Shown here: positions 12,348 through 25,094 of the stretch, one piece after another
Layout of the letters: every line of letters begins with the position of its first letter
Position numbering within the stretch: the first letter of the stretch is position 1
Assembly: GCA_029959085.1 (NCBI GenBank)
Contig: JARWIR010000018.1
Span: forward strand, 2,232,001 to 2,296,000
Reading direction: 5' to 3'
Source of the DNA: Nemophila menziesii
Lineage: Eukaryota; Streptophyta; Magnoliopsida; Boraginales; Hydrophyllaceae
DNA: 64,000 bases
The notes under the pieces: model-generated
Seen by the model: only the letters and a program-made list of their open reading frames with translations
What the model was told of the DNA's origin: nothing
The model's database searches: none
Made by a program: the position numbers and the translations under genes

Positions 12348-13780
12348 AAATCTTTGTCGTCCCGACAAAGTAAAAAAAAATAAAACAAAGGGGTAGAAGT
12401 AAACGCAAGAACAAATAGAATCTAGCAAATACACCTAAAGAAATTCTCAAGACAAATCTCATATAGAAAACTCTAAAAACTAATATACACATACATCTAT
12501 AATGCAAAATCAAACACAAACAATCTCAATCATAAAATTAACTTCGCAATGCTTGAAGATTACACTTGTACTCATCTCTGTATGATGGCTATAGGGTGTT
12601 CCTCAATCCTAAACCGCTTTGAACGCTCCATCTAGTGTATTCCCTATCAACTAAATCATAAATTCACTATGCACTTATGAATCACGAGGTCTTTATGGTT
12701 TTAATATTGGCTTAAGGACGGTGTGGATGTATATTTGGTAAATTTGAAGTGAGCTTTTGGCTCTCTCCTCACTTACCATCAACAAATGTCCTCGAGGTTG
12801 AGTTTACGCTAAAAAATGTTCTCACTCACCCATTTACGCAACAATTTAGCGTCCCATGTCTACCCATTACAAATAAGATGATTTTTCAGAAAAATTCCAC
12901 TTTGCCGGATGTTTATTTTTTCATTTTTTTTTGTACAGTTGCAAACCGGGTTCCCGGTTTCGACTGTAATGGATTTTCGAATTTTATTAATTTTTCTTTC
13001 TTTTTTTCACTTTTTTAATTCCCGGCAAAGGGTTACAAGTATATATCATCTGCAATTGTGCTACAATACAAAGCACATCAACCCCTACCCAATAAATTTC
13101 CCATAAGTGGACCCACCACCCCAAACTCAAGCTCGAAACATGTCTCAGGATTGTGATTCAAGTGCGGGTCATATGGTCATGCCTAATAATCTAAGGGATA
13201 ATGGCTTATATCGTGGTTACAAAGAAAAGGCTAAAGGCTCAAAGTGGGCTAAGACGGATAATATTAATATCAGGGATAAAAGGCTAAAAAAGTCACAAAT
13301 GGCTAACAAAGAACTGCCCTTATCATTTTCCTAAGTACATAGCTCGTCTTTAGTTCATATCTAGGTGGGTTCTCTACAAATTAGGATTTCACGTTCTACA
13401 CACCAAACATATTCCTTAAGTACAAGCTTACTTCATTTGCATTGTTCATTAATTTTTCCTATCAATTACTTATGCTTGCATGCAATTCTAAATGTGTTTT
13501 ATATCAATCCCTAAAGTCCACTATTTACTATCATAGATTCATCAAAAGTATGCTTAAAGGGATATTTAAAATTTTCTACAGTCAAACGCAACTCCGAAAA
13601 TTCTTTTATTGAAAGCAAATAAAACAAATATCACATAAAAACTGGGATGAGGCAACGAACCCCACCCCAAAGTAAAAAATAAGCCGTGTCCCCACGACTC
13701 GAAAAAGACTCAAAGCAATTAAACTAATCTACACTAAAAAGGAAGGATTAGAAAACGTATCTTAACCAGCGCGTGGCTGG
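12348..13780 (-). mobile_element. 3' noncoding region of reverse Athila element
   Basis: Blocks recur as reverse complements of 36720-38210: the AGTGAGCTTTTGGCTCTCTC block at about 12749, the CACCCCAAACTCAAGCTC block near 13120, and the GTCCCCACGACTCGAAAAAG block near 13690. No coding frame is supported; short open frames here are accidental. Confidence 0.7.
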
Positions 13781-14462
13781 TTACCGGTGTTGCGGTTCTG
13801 GACCTTTATCTTGCGTGAGAACATTATAAATCTCGTTTTGAAGTGTGTTCACGCCAAGGATCAAATTGCGAATAAGGTCCAGATCTCTTGTAACATTTCC
13901 TAAGGTAGCAATCATCTTCTCTTGATTCTTTTCCAACACCCTAATTTTTTATTCCAACTCAGGAGCACTCTTTGCTTTCTTTGATGGAGGAGCTCTAGGT
14001 TTCTTCGTAGCTCGTGTTGCTTCATCATGGATATTCTGAATCGTACTCAATGCCATGCTCACTCCAACTAAAACACCATCAATATCTGCGTTCCTACGCG
14101 GAATTTTTGCGTCTAGGCACAAAGTAGTGATAGTACAAGGAAACTTGAGATTTTGTTGTTTCATTGGAGCTCTCGCAAATTCCATGATGGTGTCATAAAT
14201 AATTTTATCAACGTTCATCGGTTTTTCCTCCATAACACACTTGATAAAAATTATATGTTCCTTCTTCAACTCGGATGTGTGTTTAATTCCAAAGAAAGTA
14301 GGGATTATGAAACGAGACCAAACCTTCGCACGAGGTGTCAAATTACTGCTGTAAAACTGTCCAGGATACCTTTCTCCTTCTGGAATTGGGCTAGCCCCAT
14401 TAATAAGCACAGTTCCCCAAAGGGATTCATAATCAAAGGATGGATCAAAGGATAAATATTTA
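13781..14462 (-). pseudogene. Athila env-position ORF (putative plant transposon protein domain)
   Basis: The minus frame is open from about 14462 (reading YESLWGTVLINGASPIPEGE) through a globular region with NLTPRAKVWSRFI, PTFFGIKHTSELK, EEKPMNVDKII and FPCTITTLCLDA. That pattern fits the putative plant transposon protein domain found in the 3' ORF of Athila-lineage elements. A basic stretch (KKPRAPPSKKAKS) follows. An in-frame TAA at 13949-13951 interrupts it, and the same frame then continues as a heptad-rich, likely coiled-coil tail ending at 13781. The 5' end is cut by an LTR fragment. The role of this ORF in Athila is unsettled; by position it has been called env-like. It is broken by the stop and the truncation. 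Confidence 0.65.
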
Positions 14463-14810
14463 AATGAATGATTGTTTTATTCTCTATTTTGATGTGCTTT
14501 GTCTTATTGTTTATTTTCCTTGCGGTGTACAACATACATGATTACCATAATAGTAGTTAGATGGTCACCCGGAAGGGATGTCTAATTATTGAAATACCAC
14601 ATAAACGTCTAGTGTGTGATAGTTATCCTGACGGGCTTGCCTAAATAGATAACCATTATGGTTTGATATAACCCCCGATCATCATTAGAAGGACAGTCTC
14701 ATCTAAGAACCTAGTGGCGTAGAAGCACCTTAGTTAAGTCCCCTCGTGATTGTGAGGTCTCCATCTAAGTCTACACAGAAGGGGGTTAGGAGGAACATGA
14801 GCTTGGAATC
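14463..14810 (+). repeat. Athila-type LTR internal fragment, forward
   Basis: ATTACCATAATAGTAGTTAG, CACATAAACGTCTAGTG and CCTAGTGGCGTAG recur in the same order at 10456-10640 of the forward LTR. The GATAGTTATCCTGACGGGC block matches the LTR family at 43832. Only the middle of an LTR is present, with both ends missing. It abuts the large repeat (copy 1) on its right. Confidence 0.7.
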
Positions 14811-15960
14811 CCAGATACAGTGCAACAGAGGATTATTTACAAATAAGTTCTTCAACTATAGGGACATCCGTGTTAGAAAAAAGCATGGTTGTTGATTTTA
14901 GCTGTAGGGGCAAAATTTTAGTAGACCAGAAGTTGTTAATCCCTCAAGTTTGATGAAGCTGTTGAGTACGAGAGAAAAATTACCATTTCTTTAGACTAGA
15001 AATTACAATAACATTCTAGCAAAGAAGAAGTGATTGTTCTTCCTGTTTTGATGTAGTAGATGACTTGGAGCCAAATTTTTAGATTATTTTTATCAGAAAT
15101 GTGTTGTATAGGTTGTTAGGGAATTGTTTTTCAAAGAACAAGCATGTTTAAGGGACTACTATGGTGTATATTATTCTTGTAAGTGAGTTCCATTTGGATT
15201 AACCGAAATGATACTAGTTTTGTGGCTCACTAGGGTATTAGTAGTATACTTATGAAAGCAAACTTTATGGCAAATGATTATACACGAACTCAGCAATGTA
15301 TCTAGAACGGGGGAAACAACAACATTATTCATATAAAACTTGTTCATTGGATGGAGCTAAGCATGGTATTTAAATTTAATTTTGATGCGTGAGTGAATCT
15401 GAGTAAGGAAATCGTGGGACATGAGGATTATTGATAGATGGTGATTGTAAGTGGTTAGGAGGGTTTGTGAGTAGTTTGTAGGATGTACTTCCCACGGTAG
15501 TAGATTTAATAGCTCTCAACTAGGGGCTAGCTTGGGTGTAAAATCTAGAAGTAACTACATTATCCATCAAGAATGATTCACATCGGGCTTTTACGATTGT
15601 TATGATTCATGTGACAAAAAGAGGACTGGGGGGCATGAGTTAGAGGCATAAGAAGATTGTGGATTTTGAATATATGTTTGAGTTGGTAAGCATCTATTGG
15701 GAAGAGATTGTGATGACTGGCTAGCTATAAAATGAGAGTCTCGTCATAATTGGAGTCATGTGTATAAGAAGGCACTAGAAGGTCTATAGAGATATATAAC
15801 TCGTAAAGTTTGCAACTGGACGACACTTAAGTTTATCTAAAGCGAATTGTGTAAAGGTTGTTTTATAATATCATCAGTATACACACCCCTATTTTATAAA
15901 AAATAACTAGAATTCTTACATAGATGGAAAAATACAATCTTTAAAAAATATCATTGTAAT
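14811..15960 (+). pseudogene. LINE 3' end with RNase H relic (copy 1)
   Basis: A frame around 15380-15600 reads pieces of a plant LINE RNase H-like domain: FNFDA, SKEIVGH, GDCKWLGGFVSSL, DVLPTV-DLIAL, LAWV and NDSHRAFTIVM, with several stops between. The first and later aspartates (FNFDA, KNDS) are present. It is the counterpart of 48440-49580. The 5' part of the LINE is missing here and the 3' end lies near 15950. It cannot encode a functional product. Confidence 0.6.
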
Positions 15961-16007
15961 GTTCAACTATATAGTAATTATATCCACCTAGCTAATCTTA
16001 TTCAACC

Positions 16008-17568
16008 TGGTGGTCATTTGTGTGTTCTAAAATAAATGCAAATGTAAATCGAACCACAACCGCAAGTGTACGGTTGTCCCAAGTAGTATAACTGATAATA
16101 CAGATTCGTTCCAAGGACGGGATGGTTGATCACAATGTCTAACAAATAGTGATTGATGCACTTATGAAAACAGATAAAGGTAAAATGTTTGTTTGGTTTT
16201 GTATTAATTCTAAAGAATTGAAAGACAAATATTAAAATGCAAATAAAAGCTAAGACGCAAGTAAAATGATGTAAAACGCAATATGAGAAGTAGCACTTGA
16301 GAACGCAAGGATCCTCCCTATCCTATTTCTTAACTTATGTTGTTTAAGGGCTAAATTAGTCAATTACAATGGTCGGGATTCTAAATTCCTTATACCCCCG
16401 TCAGGGTGGACTATAAGGCAATCCTAGGGTGTCACTAGTCCCGTCAGGGTAAATATGATCCACCTTTAGATGATTAAGTTTTATTACCTCATTGGCCCCA
16501 GGATTAGCTAAGTTCGTCAGAATCATTAACTTCTATCCTAGATTGAATAAATGGTTATGTACCTAAACCCTCCGTCAGGATGATCCAATCGCCACTAATT
16601 GGAATAGCCTAGATACTAACACCTGTTCCTAGTTCATGACGCTAAAAACAGTAAACATTCATAATTTATCGAAAAGAGTAAAAGTCCTAATTCAGTTTAA
16701 TTCAATAAAAACCCAAATTCAACATTCGTTAATTAATAAGATTGGGATTCACCCATTGTTTGTTCTCAAGCACTATGAAAAGCTTAGCTCATATTAAAAT
16801 GAAATACGAAGTTAAATGTAAAGGAATTCATATTGTTTACAAAATTAAAAGATAAGAAAAACTTAATTTCCGGAATCGGAATGACTACGAACGGAGATAT
16901 GGACTCTCTCCAGCTCTTGTAGCTTCTTCTCCTTCCTTCAGTTGCTTCTCTCTGGTGTTTTTAATCTTGCAGAATGTGAATTGTTTTTAAAATAGAAGTC
17001 AAGGGCTGATTTTATAGGTGGAAATTTGGACTTGGCCTTAGGCTTTTAATTAAATGAAATATAAAAGGCCTAAGTCCACTAACTTAGCCCAAAATCCCGT
17101 AACTGCTGATATGCATTCACTAAAACGGCTTTTCCCGATGCGTTATGACTCCGATTGACCTCATTCCAGTTGCTAAAGTTCCGTAACTCGATAAGGAATG
17201 TTTTCTCTTCAAAGGACAGCAGCTAAATCATCGCTTAAGCACCTCGAAATCAGTAATCTATGGCCTGGAAAATGGATTTTCAGCTCTAAAAATAATATCT
17301 TCGGGATTTCTCTTCAAGTTTTGACTCTATCTTTTGATCTTTGACTTTCTCCTTGGATTCCTCTTCTAGCTAACATCTAAAACCTGTAAAATTTACACTA
17401 AGAATACCAATATTACGCGCAAAAGCTTAATAAATCAAAAATGCTAGAAATAAAAGAGGAAAATCATACTATTGCATATTTAGTCCAAAAGTCTATCGAA
17501 TTGATTAAATAAACACCAAAAATGATGTCTCCTAAGGTTCGATAATAAGAACAATTAAGGAGACATCA
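16008..17568 (-). mobile_element. Athila-type solo LTR (1561 bp), target duplication CAACC
   Basis: It starts TGGTGGTC and ends GGAGACATCA (TG...CA on the minus strand). CAACC flanks it on both sides (16003-16007 and 17569-17573). It matches the solo LTR at 29139-30699 over its full length. Copy 2 of the host repeat has the unoccupied site with a single CAACC near 49640. No internal sequence remains, so it is a product of LTR-LTR recombination. Confidence 0.93.
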
Positions 17569-20500
17569 CAACCACACAAAAACAAAGGCCAAGTTTATAA
17601 AAAGAAAATTTAACCATTACCATTATAACAACCATGTGCTTGGACTGAATTGATTAAAGGACACATGGTATACATTCGATAATATAAATCATTTCAAGAA
17701 GCTACTTCACAAGATTATTGTGTAAGTGGCTTAATGGTGAAGCCATACTAGATCCTTCAGGTCACGACTCCCTAACTCTTCTATAAAATTCTACCGTTTA
17801 GCAAAATAATTAATTATTAAACGGTGGCCTTCCAAGAAATTTTCAGAAACTTCATTTACCCCAACGTTTTGATTTTATAAGTTTATAATTATTTTGTTTA
17901 TATGAATAGTATATTTTTTCTATATTGAATTATATGTTACTGTATAATATAGAGACTTATAGTGTAACTAATTAAAAAATAATTCATATATGGACTTATA
18001 ATGTAATTTACACCTAATATAGGGACCTATAATTCAATTTTTTAAAAAATAATGAAATATATTGTAGTTATTCATAATATATGGACCTATAGTGCAAATA
18101 TGTCAAAAGAAAATTATAGGTGTTATGCTCCAAGACATCCTTATCCCTCCTTTCGAACAAAAAATCCTAGGTCGAGAAGGGTTATTTTTTGATAACTAGC
18201 GATGTTAGAGAGCTTCCATCAATAGTTACCTTACATAGAATTCTGCCACAAACTTGTCCATTCACACAATAGTTTAAGCCATGTATGATTTATTTTTCTC
18301 GTCTACTTATATTGACTTAGATGTAATATGAAGTCAGTTCATACTTTATCCTTTTCTTATAAAGGGGTTAGCATAGTGCGTGAACAAACTTATAAACTCA
18401 TATTATACTATCTAAATGTTGAAAATTTCCCCTTCAGAATCAAAATTAAACTTTATTTTTTCATGTGATATTAATGGATTTTATAGTTGATCACACTTTA
18501 GATTTATATAAATTATAAAATAATACTCTTCGTAAGATTGATGAACATGAGATTATTTTCAAAGTAAAGTTGCTGGAAACACCTCTTCTGTATACCTTTC
18601 TTATACACAACATCATTGGAAATATATGAATCTTGTTGGGTATATTTTGTAAATATGTATGTGAGAAATGGGAAATTAGGTGTGATATTTGTATGATGGA
18701 AATTAAGATGAATTACTTTAAATTGGAGTGCTAATATGAGGAGAAATCTGAGAGTGTTTGGTATGTATAGAAAGGGAAATTTCAGACACTTCATGTTGTT
18801 TTTTGTAAAAAAGATATAGTTACGAGGTTAGTATATTTTGAAATCACTTCGTCACTAATGTAGTTAAAAGTGAAATTTTTGGAATACTTCCTAGAATACC
18901 TTTGAAACAATCTAAGTGGTAGAAACAAACATGGATGGTTGGAGGAAATTTATTTTTCAATGGAACATGAAAAATATATTATTACTTAGAGGTTCGAATA
19001 TGTAGCATTATTTTGTTTTACATTGAGGCCATCTTAGCCACAATAAAACAAAGCTAGTGATATATACAAATATAAGGATTGGGGTAAGAAAATATTATTA
19101 GTCTTTAAACATCCTATGTTTGTTATTCACAAAAGTCTATTTGTAGGCTTTAGAGCCCCTATTTAACATATCAATTGGAAACGAGATAATTTCAATATCT
19201 AATAATCAAGGAGGATGTGGATGTGTAGTTCTATTGGGAACACTCAACATCCCGTTCTCTTTGGTAGTTTAAAACTTACATATGTATAGTAGTTTGAAAG
19301 TTGGTCAAGTTAGATCAAGCTTGCAGGGGGCTGGTAGCCATGCAGGTTATTGAAACAACCTAGCACAATAGCAACAAAATGTAAGATAGTTCACGAGCCT
19401 AGATATGGATCTATAAGTTAAACAAAGAAAAGGAAAATAATAAATGAATGATGAGTTCAGTATAGGTGACAAGGTGGAACCAAAGTTTTGTCTTCTCCAA
19501 TTAGATATTGAAAATACAAGAAAAGAAGTAGACAATAGTAATATAGAAAATCTTAAGACGATTCATGTAGGTTACAGATGGATATAACTAGATCTAATCG
19601 ATCCATGAGTCTAGATGAGGACAAATGTTTTGTCCATACATGATTTTTACTGATGTAAATACTCAAAGGAAAACCAAAGAATCAATAGCCCTTGTCTAGG
19701 TTTATTAGGAATTTTCTCCTTATCAAGAAAACACAAAGATAGACACACTAAGTTAAATGAGGAAAATGTCTAGACTAAAGCTGAAGCAAAGAAATCGAGA
19801 CTACTTTAAAAAAAGTAATAATGATCTAATTTATTTTTCTACAAGCTTTTAGCCATAAAAAAACTTTAATATATGATTTCTAACCTATGGTGGAATTTAA
19901 ACTACAACAATATAATGCCGAGTTTACCATTAGAAAACTTATCAGTAAAGTAATGTTAAGAGGTATTAGATTTAGAAATTTTCTGAAAAATAATATTTTG
20001 CTATTAACTAATACAACATAGATATTACTTAAGAATCCATCATAACTAGCATCTTAAGTTGTTCGAAGGCATCTATTTTATACATACAACTTTTACGGGA
20101 AAAAAATAATACAAACGAGTTTATGAATGTTGGAATGTTTGATAAAAGGAAAAAAGTTATTACTACAACAAGGAATTATTTAATTCGGAGATCAACTTGG
20201 AAATAGGATGATTAATATAGAAAAAAATAATATTTAAAGTAGAAATCATCAAACAAATCTATATTATAGATGGTATATGATATTTTGAATAAAGAAGACA
20301 ATGGTTGGGTTTATGATATGTAGGTTGAATGTTTTACTGGACCAACTAAGGTAGGTATAATACTGTTCTGATTACTTTAAACATATGGTGAATATATATT
20401 CACTTGACACATAAAAAATTAGTATATCACACTCTAGTTAATCAAGAAACCAACAATGTAATTCAAGAACCGATGTATAATGAACATATGTATTTTAAAG

Positions 20501-20756
20501 AGTTGAAATTATTTGTGATACAAACACACCTGAAAGACTAAAATTTGGGTCAAAGTGTTGTTGAAATGCTAGTTCTACAATTTCTAGTTTGAGTAAATAG
20601 AGATTTCCTGTAATTTATTTTTTTATTTGTGTGAAATGTATAACGAAACAATTGAAATTTTCTTGTTAAGTTTCCCAAGAAAGGCGCAAGGATGGGTATC
20701 TTCAAGAATACTGATCTGATCTGAATAAATAATCAAATGATTAAGTTTATTCCTCG

Positions 20757-20758
<2 letters not shown>

Positions 20759-20801
<43 letters not shown>
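20759..20801. repeat. (TA)n microsatellite
   Basis: A run of about 43 bp of alternating AT inside repeat copy 1. Copy 2 has only AATATATATTAA at the equivalent place (about 53525). Confidence 0.9.
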
Positions 20802-20806
<5 letters not shown>

Positions 20807-21099
20807 TTATTATACGACACCATAAATTATATTGTATTGATCTTCATCGCTGACATGATGCTAATGGTAAATACACTAAATTGGGGTATGTTAGTTAGAG
20901 ATAAATTCTTATTTACTTACTTCCCGAAATAGATGTTTTGATTGGAAGGTCACTAGGGGTCAAAATCAGGATCATGTTTGTCCTACGTTGCTGATATATC
21001 TCAAGATGTCTAATTTTGTCTTGAGGTCTAATTTTCTAATTCTTCTTTTGGCATTAATTTTCTAAGTCCACCATAGCCTACTGTTTACTTTAGATAGAA

Positions 21100-21480
21100 T
21101 TGCATATCTTAAAAGTCTCAATTATATCCACAGAGTCACAATATAATACCATTACTGATTGCTTGAAAGAGGTTATCTGGTTTTGAATTTTTAAAGAGGT
21201 AATTAAGGATGTTAAGGGTAATTCTTATAATAGTTTTTGAATGTCAAAGTGATATACATTTTAGAAAAAAATCATGTATATCATGAAAGAACTAAACAAA
21301 CTGATGTTAAGTAAAATTTCATTAGATATATATTAGATAATAAAGAAATTAAGTTAAAGAAAATTGCTTCTGAATTGAATCCTTCTGATATGAGTACTAA
21401 ACTTGTTTCACACACTAAATTCAAAATATGTTTATACTTATTGTTTGATGATTGAGTTATTTTTGAGGTATATTTGGGAA
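21100..21480 (+). pseudogene. Ty1/copia RNase H C-terminus, decayed (copy 1)
   Basis: The readable frame gives VYHERTKQTDVK, FIRYIL, KEIKLKKIASELNPSDMSTK and TKFKICLYL with one stop after DVK. This is the family-typical end of a copia RNase H (normally HERTKHIDVKYHFIR and later TKP) just before the polypurine tract. It resembles TNT1-94-type elements. The upstream catalytic part is badly decayed; the better-preserved counterpart is at 53945-54360. No other pol domains are visible upstream. Confidence 0.7.
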
Positions 21481-21523
21481 ATGATGGTGATGGAGCTGAT
21501 CCTAACACTACACATTTCAAGTG

Positions 21524-21860
21524 AATTTTTTTAGATTTGGACGTATATATTTGTGTGAAGTGTTTGGTCTTTTGTTGGGCCAGTCCAAGTCATCTTTTTA
21601 TTATAAGTCAGCTTTGGCCTTAAGACTTAGGTTGGAGTCTAATAAGGCGGCGTTTTTTCATAACAAAACCCCACCCATTTCCATATATAAGGGGTTCCTC
21701 TTCATATGTTAGTTTATTTTTTTGGTCTCTATTTTTTAGTATTCACTCCCCCGCTCAACAATAAACTTGTGTTGTTCTGAACTTTTTCCTAAAAATTATT
21801 TGAAACTTAAATCTTAAGATTTAAATGGGATAATTTAATGGTCCATTCAAATACCTGTTT
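21524..21860 (+). repeat. Copia 3' LTR remnant (copy 1)
   Basis: It begins just after the polypurine-like region following the RNase H relic (AGATTTGG, equivalent to AATTGGATTTGG at 54461). It carries GTTGGGCCAGTCCAAGTCA and a TATA-like CATATATAAGG near 21680, then CTTAAATCTTAAGATTTAAA. The same signals occur in copy 2. The 3' limit is approximate. Confidence 0.5.
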
Positions 21861-22639
21861 TTGGATAAGATCCATTCATTTACTTAGTATCCGTTAATCT
21901 AACTGAGATGGATTACATCTGAAGAGGATATTGAGTCAGCATTGCTCAATAAGAAAGTTTTCTGATTTTTCTTAGTTAGTCTCTTAACATAGCCTTTATT
22001 TAAATCTATATGTTTCTTGTTTAATTTAGTGTCTTTGAAATTTTGAATTTTACTTCTTAATCATACGATTCGTATGAACTTTATACATTTATAAATCATC
22101 TATTAGATTTCATGAGGTAATTAAAACTGTGTAATAAATATCATAAATGAAAGATTAAATAGAAATTGAAAAAATGTATTTAATTATTGGATTCATCATT
22201 TATTAATATCTATTGGACTAAAAAAAAGAAATAAAAAAACTATAAGCTTTGATGGGGTAATATGATTTAGTTTTATAATTATGTGTTTGATTATGTTTTC
22301 TATTGTAAAAATATTTAAATTATCATCTATCTATATTAATAGATCATAAGGAATCTAGTTATATTCTCCTACTTCATGATTTACAAAGCCTTTATCAATG
22401 TTTATATATGTTGTTGTAGAAATTAATTTTAAAAAAAATTAGATTGAACTATTTTTTGAGTTAATGCCTAATATGAACCTACCACCTTACTCTCTTACCC
22501 ATAAAAGACACTCTATTTTTTAAAGAATAATGAGTTATGTGAAACTTCCCAACACTCGAAATCTGAGTTATGGGAAGCTTCCCATTACTAAGATTAATGC
22601 CAAATTAAAAATCTTTTGGACAATTATAAGTTTTAGGGA

Positions 22640-23753
22640 GAAATTACTAGATCAACTTAATATATCAAACTGTTACGGGATCATGAAATGGATAAACTAG
22701 AGGTTAGATATATAAGTGATACAAGAAACTTATAAGTCAACTAATATATCAAAATCTTACGGGATCATACAATGGATAAGCTAGAGGTTCGATATATAAG
22801 TGATATAAGTAAATGAGTTTCTATTCTCCTACTACTCTAGATGACAATAAGTTTGATTAACTAAATAATGATTACTACGATATTTATACTATCATATAAT
22901 CAAACATATAAAGTGCGGAAAGTAAATAGAGTAGAAATATAAAGTACACAACGATGTATAGTGGTTCGGTTATCCCTACATCTACTACCTAAGGAAGCCT
23001 CCTTAGGATTTCAAGATTTTCACTAAGCACTCGTGTCTCTCTTAACCGGGTCGAGAACACAATAACCCTTACAACCACTTTGATACCACGAAGCAAACTC
23101 TTGTGCTATCGCAACACAAGGACACCGAGTATACTCCCAATACTCACAGTCTCTCTTAACCTATCTATTACAAGAACTAGATCTAAGAGGATAAAACAAG
23201 TGTTTGGTTGGTTGTTATAATTTTTCTAAGAACTCCTAAAGAGAGGATATACTAAGCTTAAAACTTCTCTTGAGTTGATTGGAACTTTGAAACTTCTTTG
23301 ATGAACTTCTTGATTGAGTAGATATTACAAGTTGATTGATCAAGATTGGATTGATTCTATGTTGGCTTGAGACCTCTAATTGATGTATAATAATGATTAT
23401 AATTGTATTAGTAAGAGGTAGTTTGTTGAATGTGATAAAGCTCCCTTTTATAAGCACATTTCTGACCCTTGGGCGGTATTGCCGGTGATCTGGGCGGTAT
23501 ACCGACCCTGCTTGTCTTCTAGTCAACGGGAAGATCCAACGTGGCTTGTGACCGTTGGGCAACGGTTCTTTTCCGGCAGTATACCGGTCCGAAGGGCGGT
23601 ATGCCGGCCCGACTAATCAAATTTCCTTTAAATAAAGTTAAAACCAAGGAGAAATAGTATTAAGTTAGGGAAAGTATAAAACACTATTTCGGGGGTAACT
23701 AAAACACGATTTGGAAAATATTAAAACAAGATTAAAAGGACGTTAGGCCAACA
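22640..23753 (-). mobile_element. SIRE/Tork-type copia LTR, reverse, inserted in copy 1
   Basis: On the minus strand it starts TGTTGGCCTAACGTCC (ending at 23753). It contains a GGCGGTATACCG-rich stretch (23468-23612) and the TTAGGTAGTAGATGTAGGG-GAACCAC block (about 22965-23000, read in reverse). Near its far end there is a tandem duplication of about 84 bp (22650-22725 and 22735-22810). Copy 2 lacks it. A matching target duplication was not found, so the left limit is approximate. No polyprotein is present. Confidence 0.65.
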
Positions 23754-25094
23754 ACATGCAAATAGTAAGATAAATCAAAAAACTAATGTTTGTATTGTCG
23801 CATTATTCATAAAGTATATTTTATCATTTATCTTGTATATAAAAGTTCCATATTATATCTATTGTGATCCATGGGGACATTATTCGTCACATGGTGTTAT
23901 ATTGTACATGTGTTGAGATCTCGAACCTGTGTCGAATTGCCCAGTGTATGAGACCACGTAAATCCTTGTGTTAGTTTCACAGTATATGAGTATCATTTTG
24001 AACATTGTGTTAGTATGTTATACAAGATAATAGTGACCTCATATATATTAACATCATTGAACTGTAACTCATTCGTTATATTTCATGTTTTTTTACTTTG
24101 TCCTATTTCACTATTATATTCTTTTCATTTTCCTTCCCGTTTTTTATTGTTCTAAGACTTCCTATTACAAATCATGTTAATTCCTCCACCTATCGATTAA
24201 GAATACGTGGGAATTACCATTTTGAAATGATTTACAAATTTCAAATTTTCAGTTTCAATTTTCATTACGTTTATGTTAATTAATTAATTTGAGTTTTTTA
24301 ATGAGTTTTCCCCTTGTGAGCCATCTTCACTATTGTTAGTTGAATTTATAATCACTTTATTTAATTTTAATCCTTTCTATTTTTGGTATGTTATACTATA
24401 ATAGTCAGTAGCCTTGTATTCCCACAAGGTTCTTACCATCTGGAAGGGTGGCATGTATCGTTCTAAATCATGGGTAGGTTTTGTGATTAGGCATTAAACG
24501 TTGGTAGCATATCCAAGGTCCAATTAGCTTGCTAGGTTATAAAGTGTCATAAACATTTGACCTTAAATATAAGATCGGTGTGTAGGAGTTTTTAGTGCAT
24601 TGCAGGTTCCTATGATATAAATCTAACTTATGGAACCACTTGCCTTTTCTCATGGTTAGATTTTGGGTTTTGGCGTTATAGATTGAAACGTATTCAAATA
24701 TTTTTATTTGTTTTCAGTTACAATGTGAAATACCTCAAGAGATTGATCATTAATAGGTAACATATGTCAAATCAATAATTCGTATTCTTGTGTATAGAAT
24801 TTCATATATATATTCTTTATTTTCTTAGGGTATTCTAATTTACTAAACATATTTTTATTCTTGTAAAATCTTTTTTAGAGTTTTAAAAGCAAGTCTTCAA
24901 GTAAGAAATCTCATGGAAAAATGATTGATGATAATCTAGACCGCCGATTTCCAAGCCAAGTGTGGATGGTGTGCATCTCAAATCGATGTTCAATATATTT
25001 CCAATACTTACCAATTTACCGAGGATCAATGTAATTCGGTTATTAAGGTGAGAATTTTTGTTCAATTTCGAAGGCAAAGTAATTGTTGTTCATG

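Larger units (their letters stand above)
14811..25020. repeat. Large dispersed repeat, copy 1
   Basis: Sequence from about 14811 aligns collinearly with copy 2 (48440 onward). Landmarks shared in order are: the LINE RNase H region, a block of TATGGACCTATA-like repeats near 18000, the GGTGACAAGGTGGA block at 19463, a copia RNase H relic with its LTR, the CATTCGTTATATTTCATG block near 24070, and GATTTCCAAGCCAAGTGTGG near 24946. By eye the copies are clearly diverged, with many substitutions and small indels. Copy 1 alone contains the solo LTR at 16008-17568 and the insertion at about 22456-23753. It lacks the MITE of copies 2 and 3. Alignment stops near 25020, just before a copia LTR. Confidence 0.85.

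Noticed and set aside
17950..18110. Functional satellite of TATGGACCTATA-like units
   Set aside because: Only about four loosely spaced, degenerate units are present, shared with copy 2 by descent. Too few and irregular to call a satellite.
23236..23562. Minus-strand open frame of 108 codons with arginine-rich start
   Set aside because: It lies inside a copia LTR and its start is the GGTATACCG-rich block. No protein motif was recognised.
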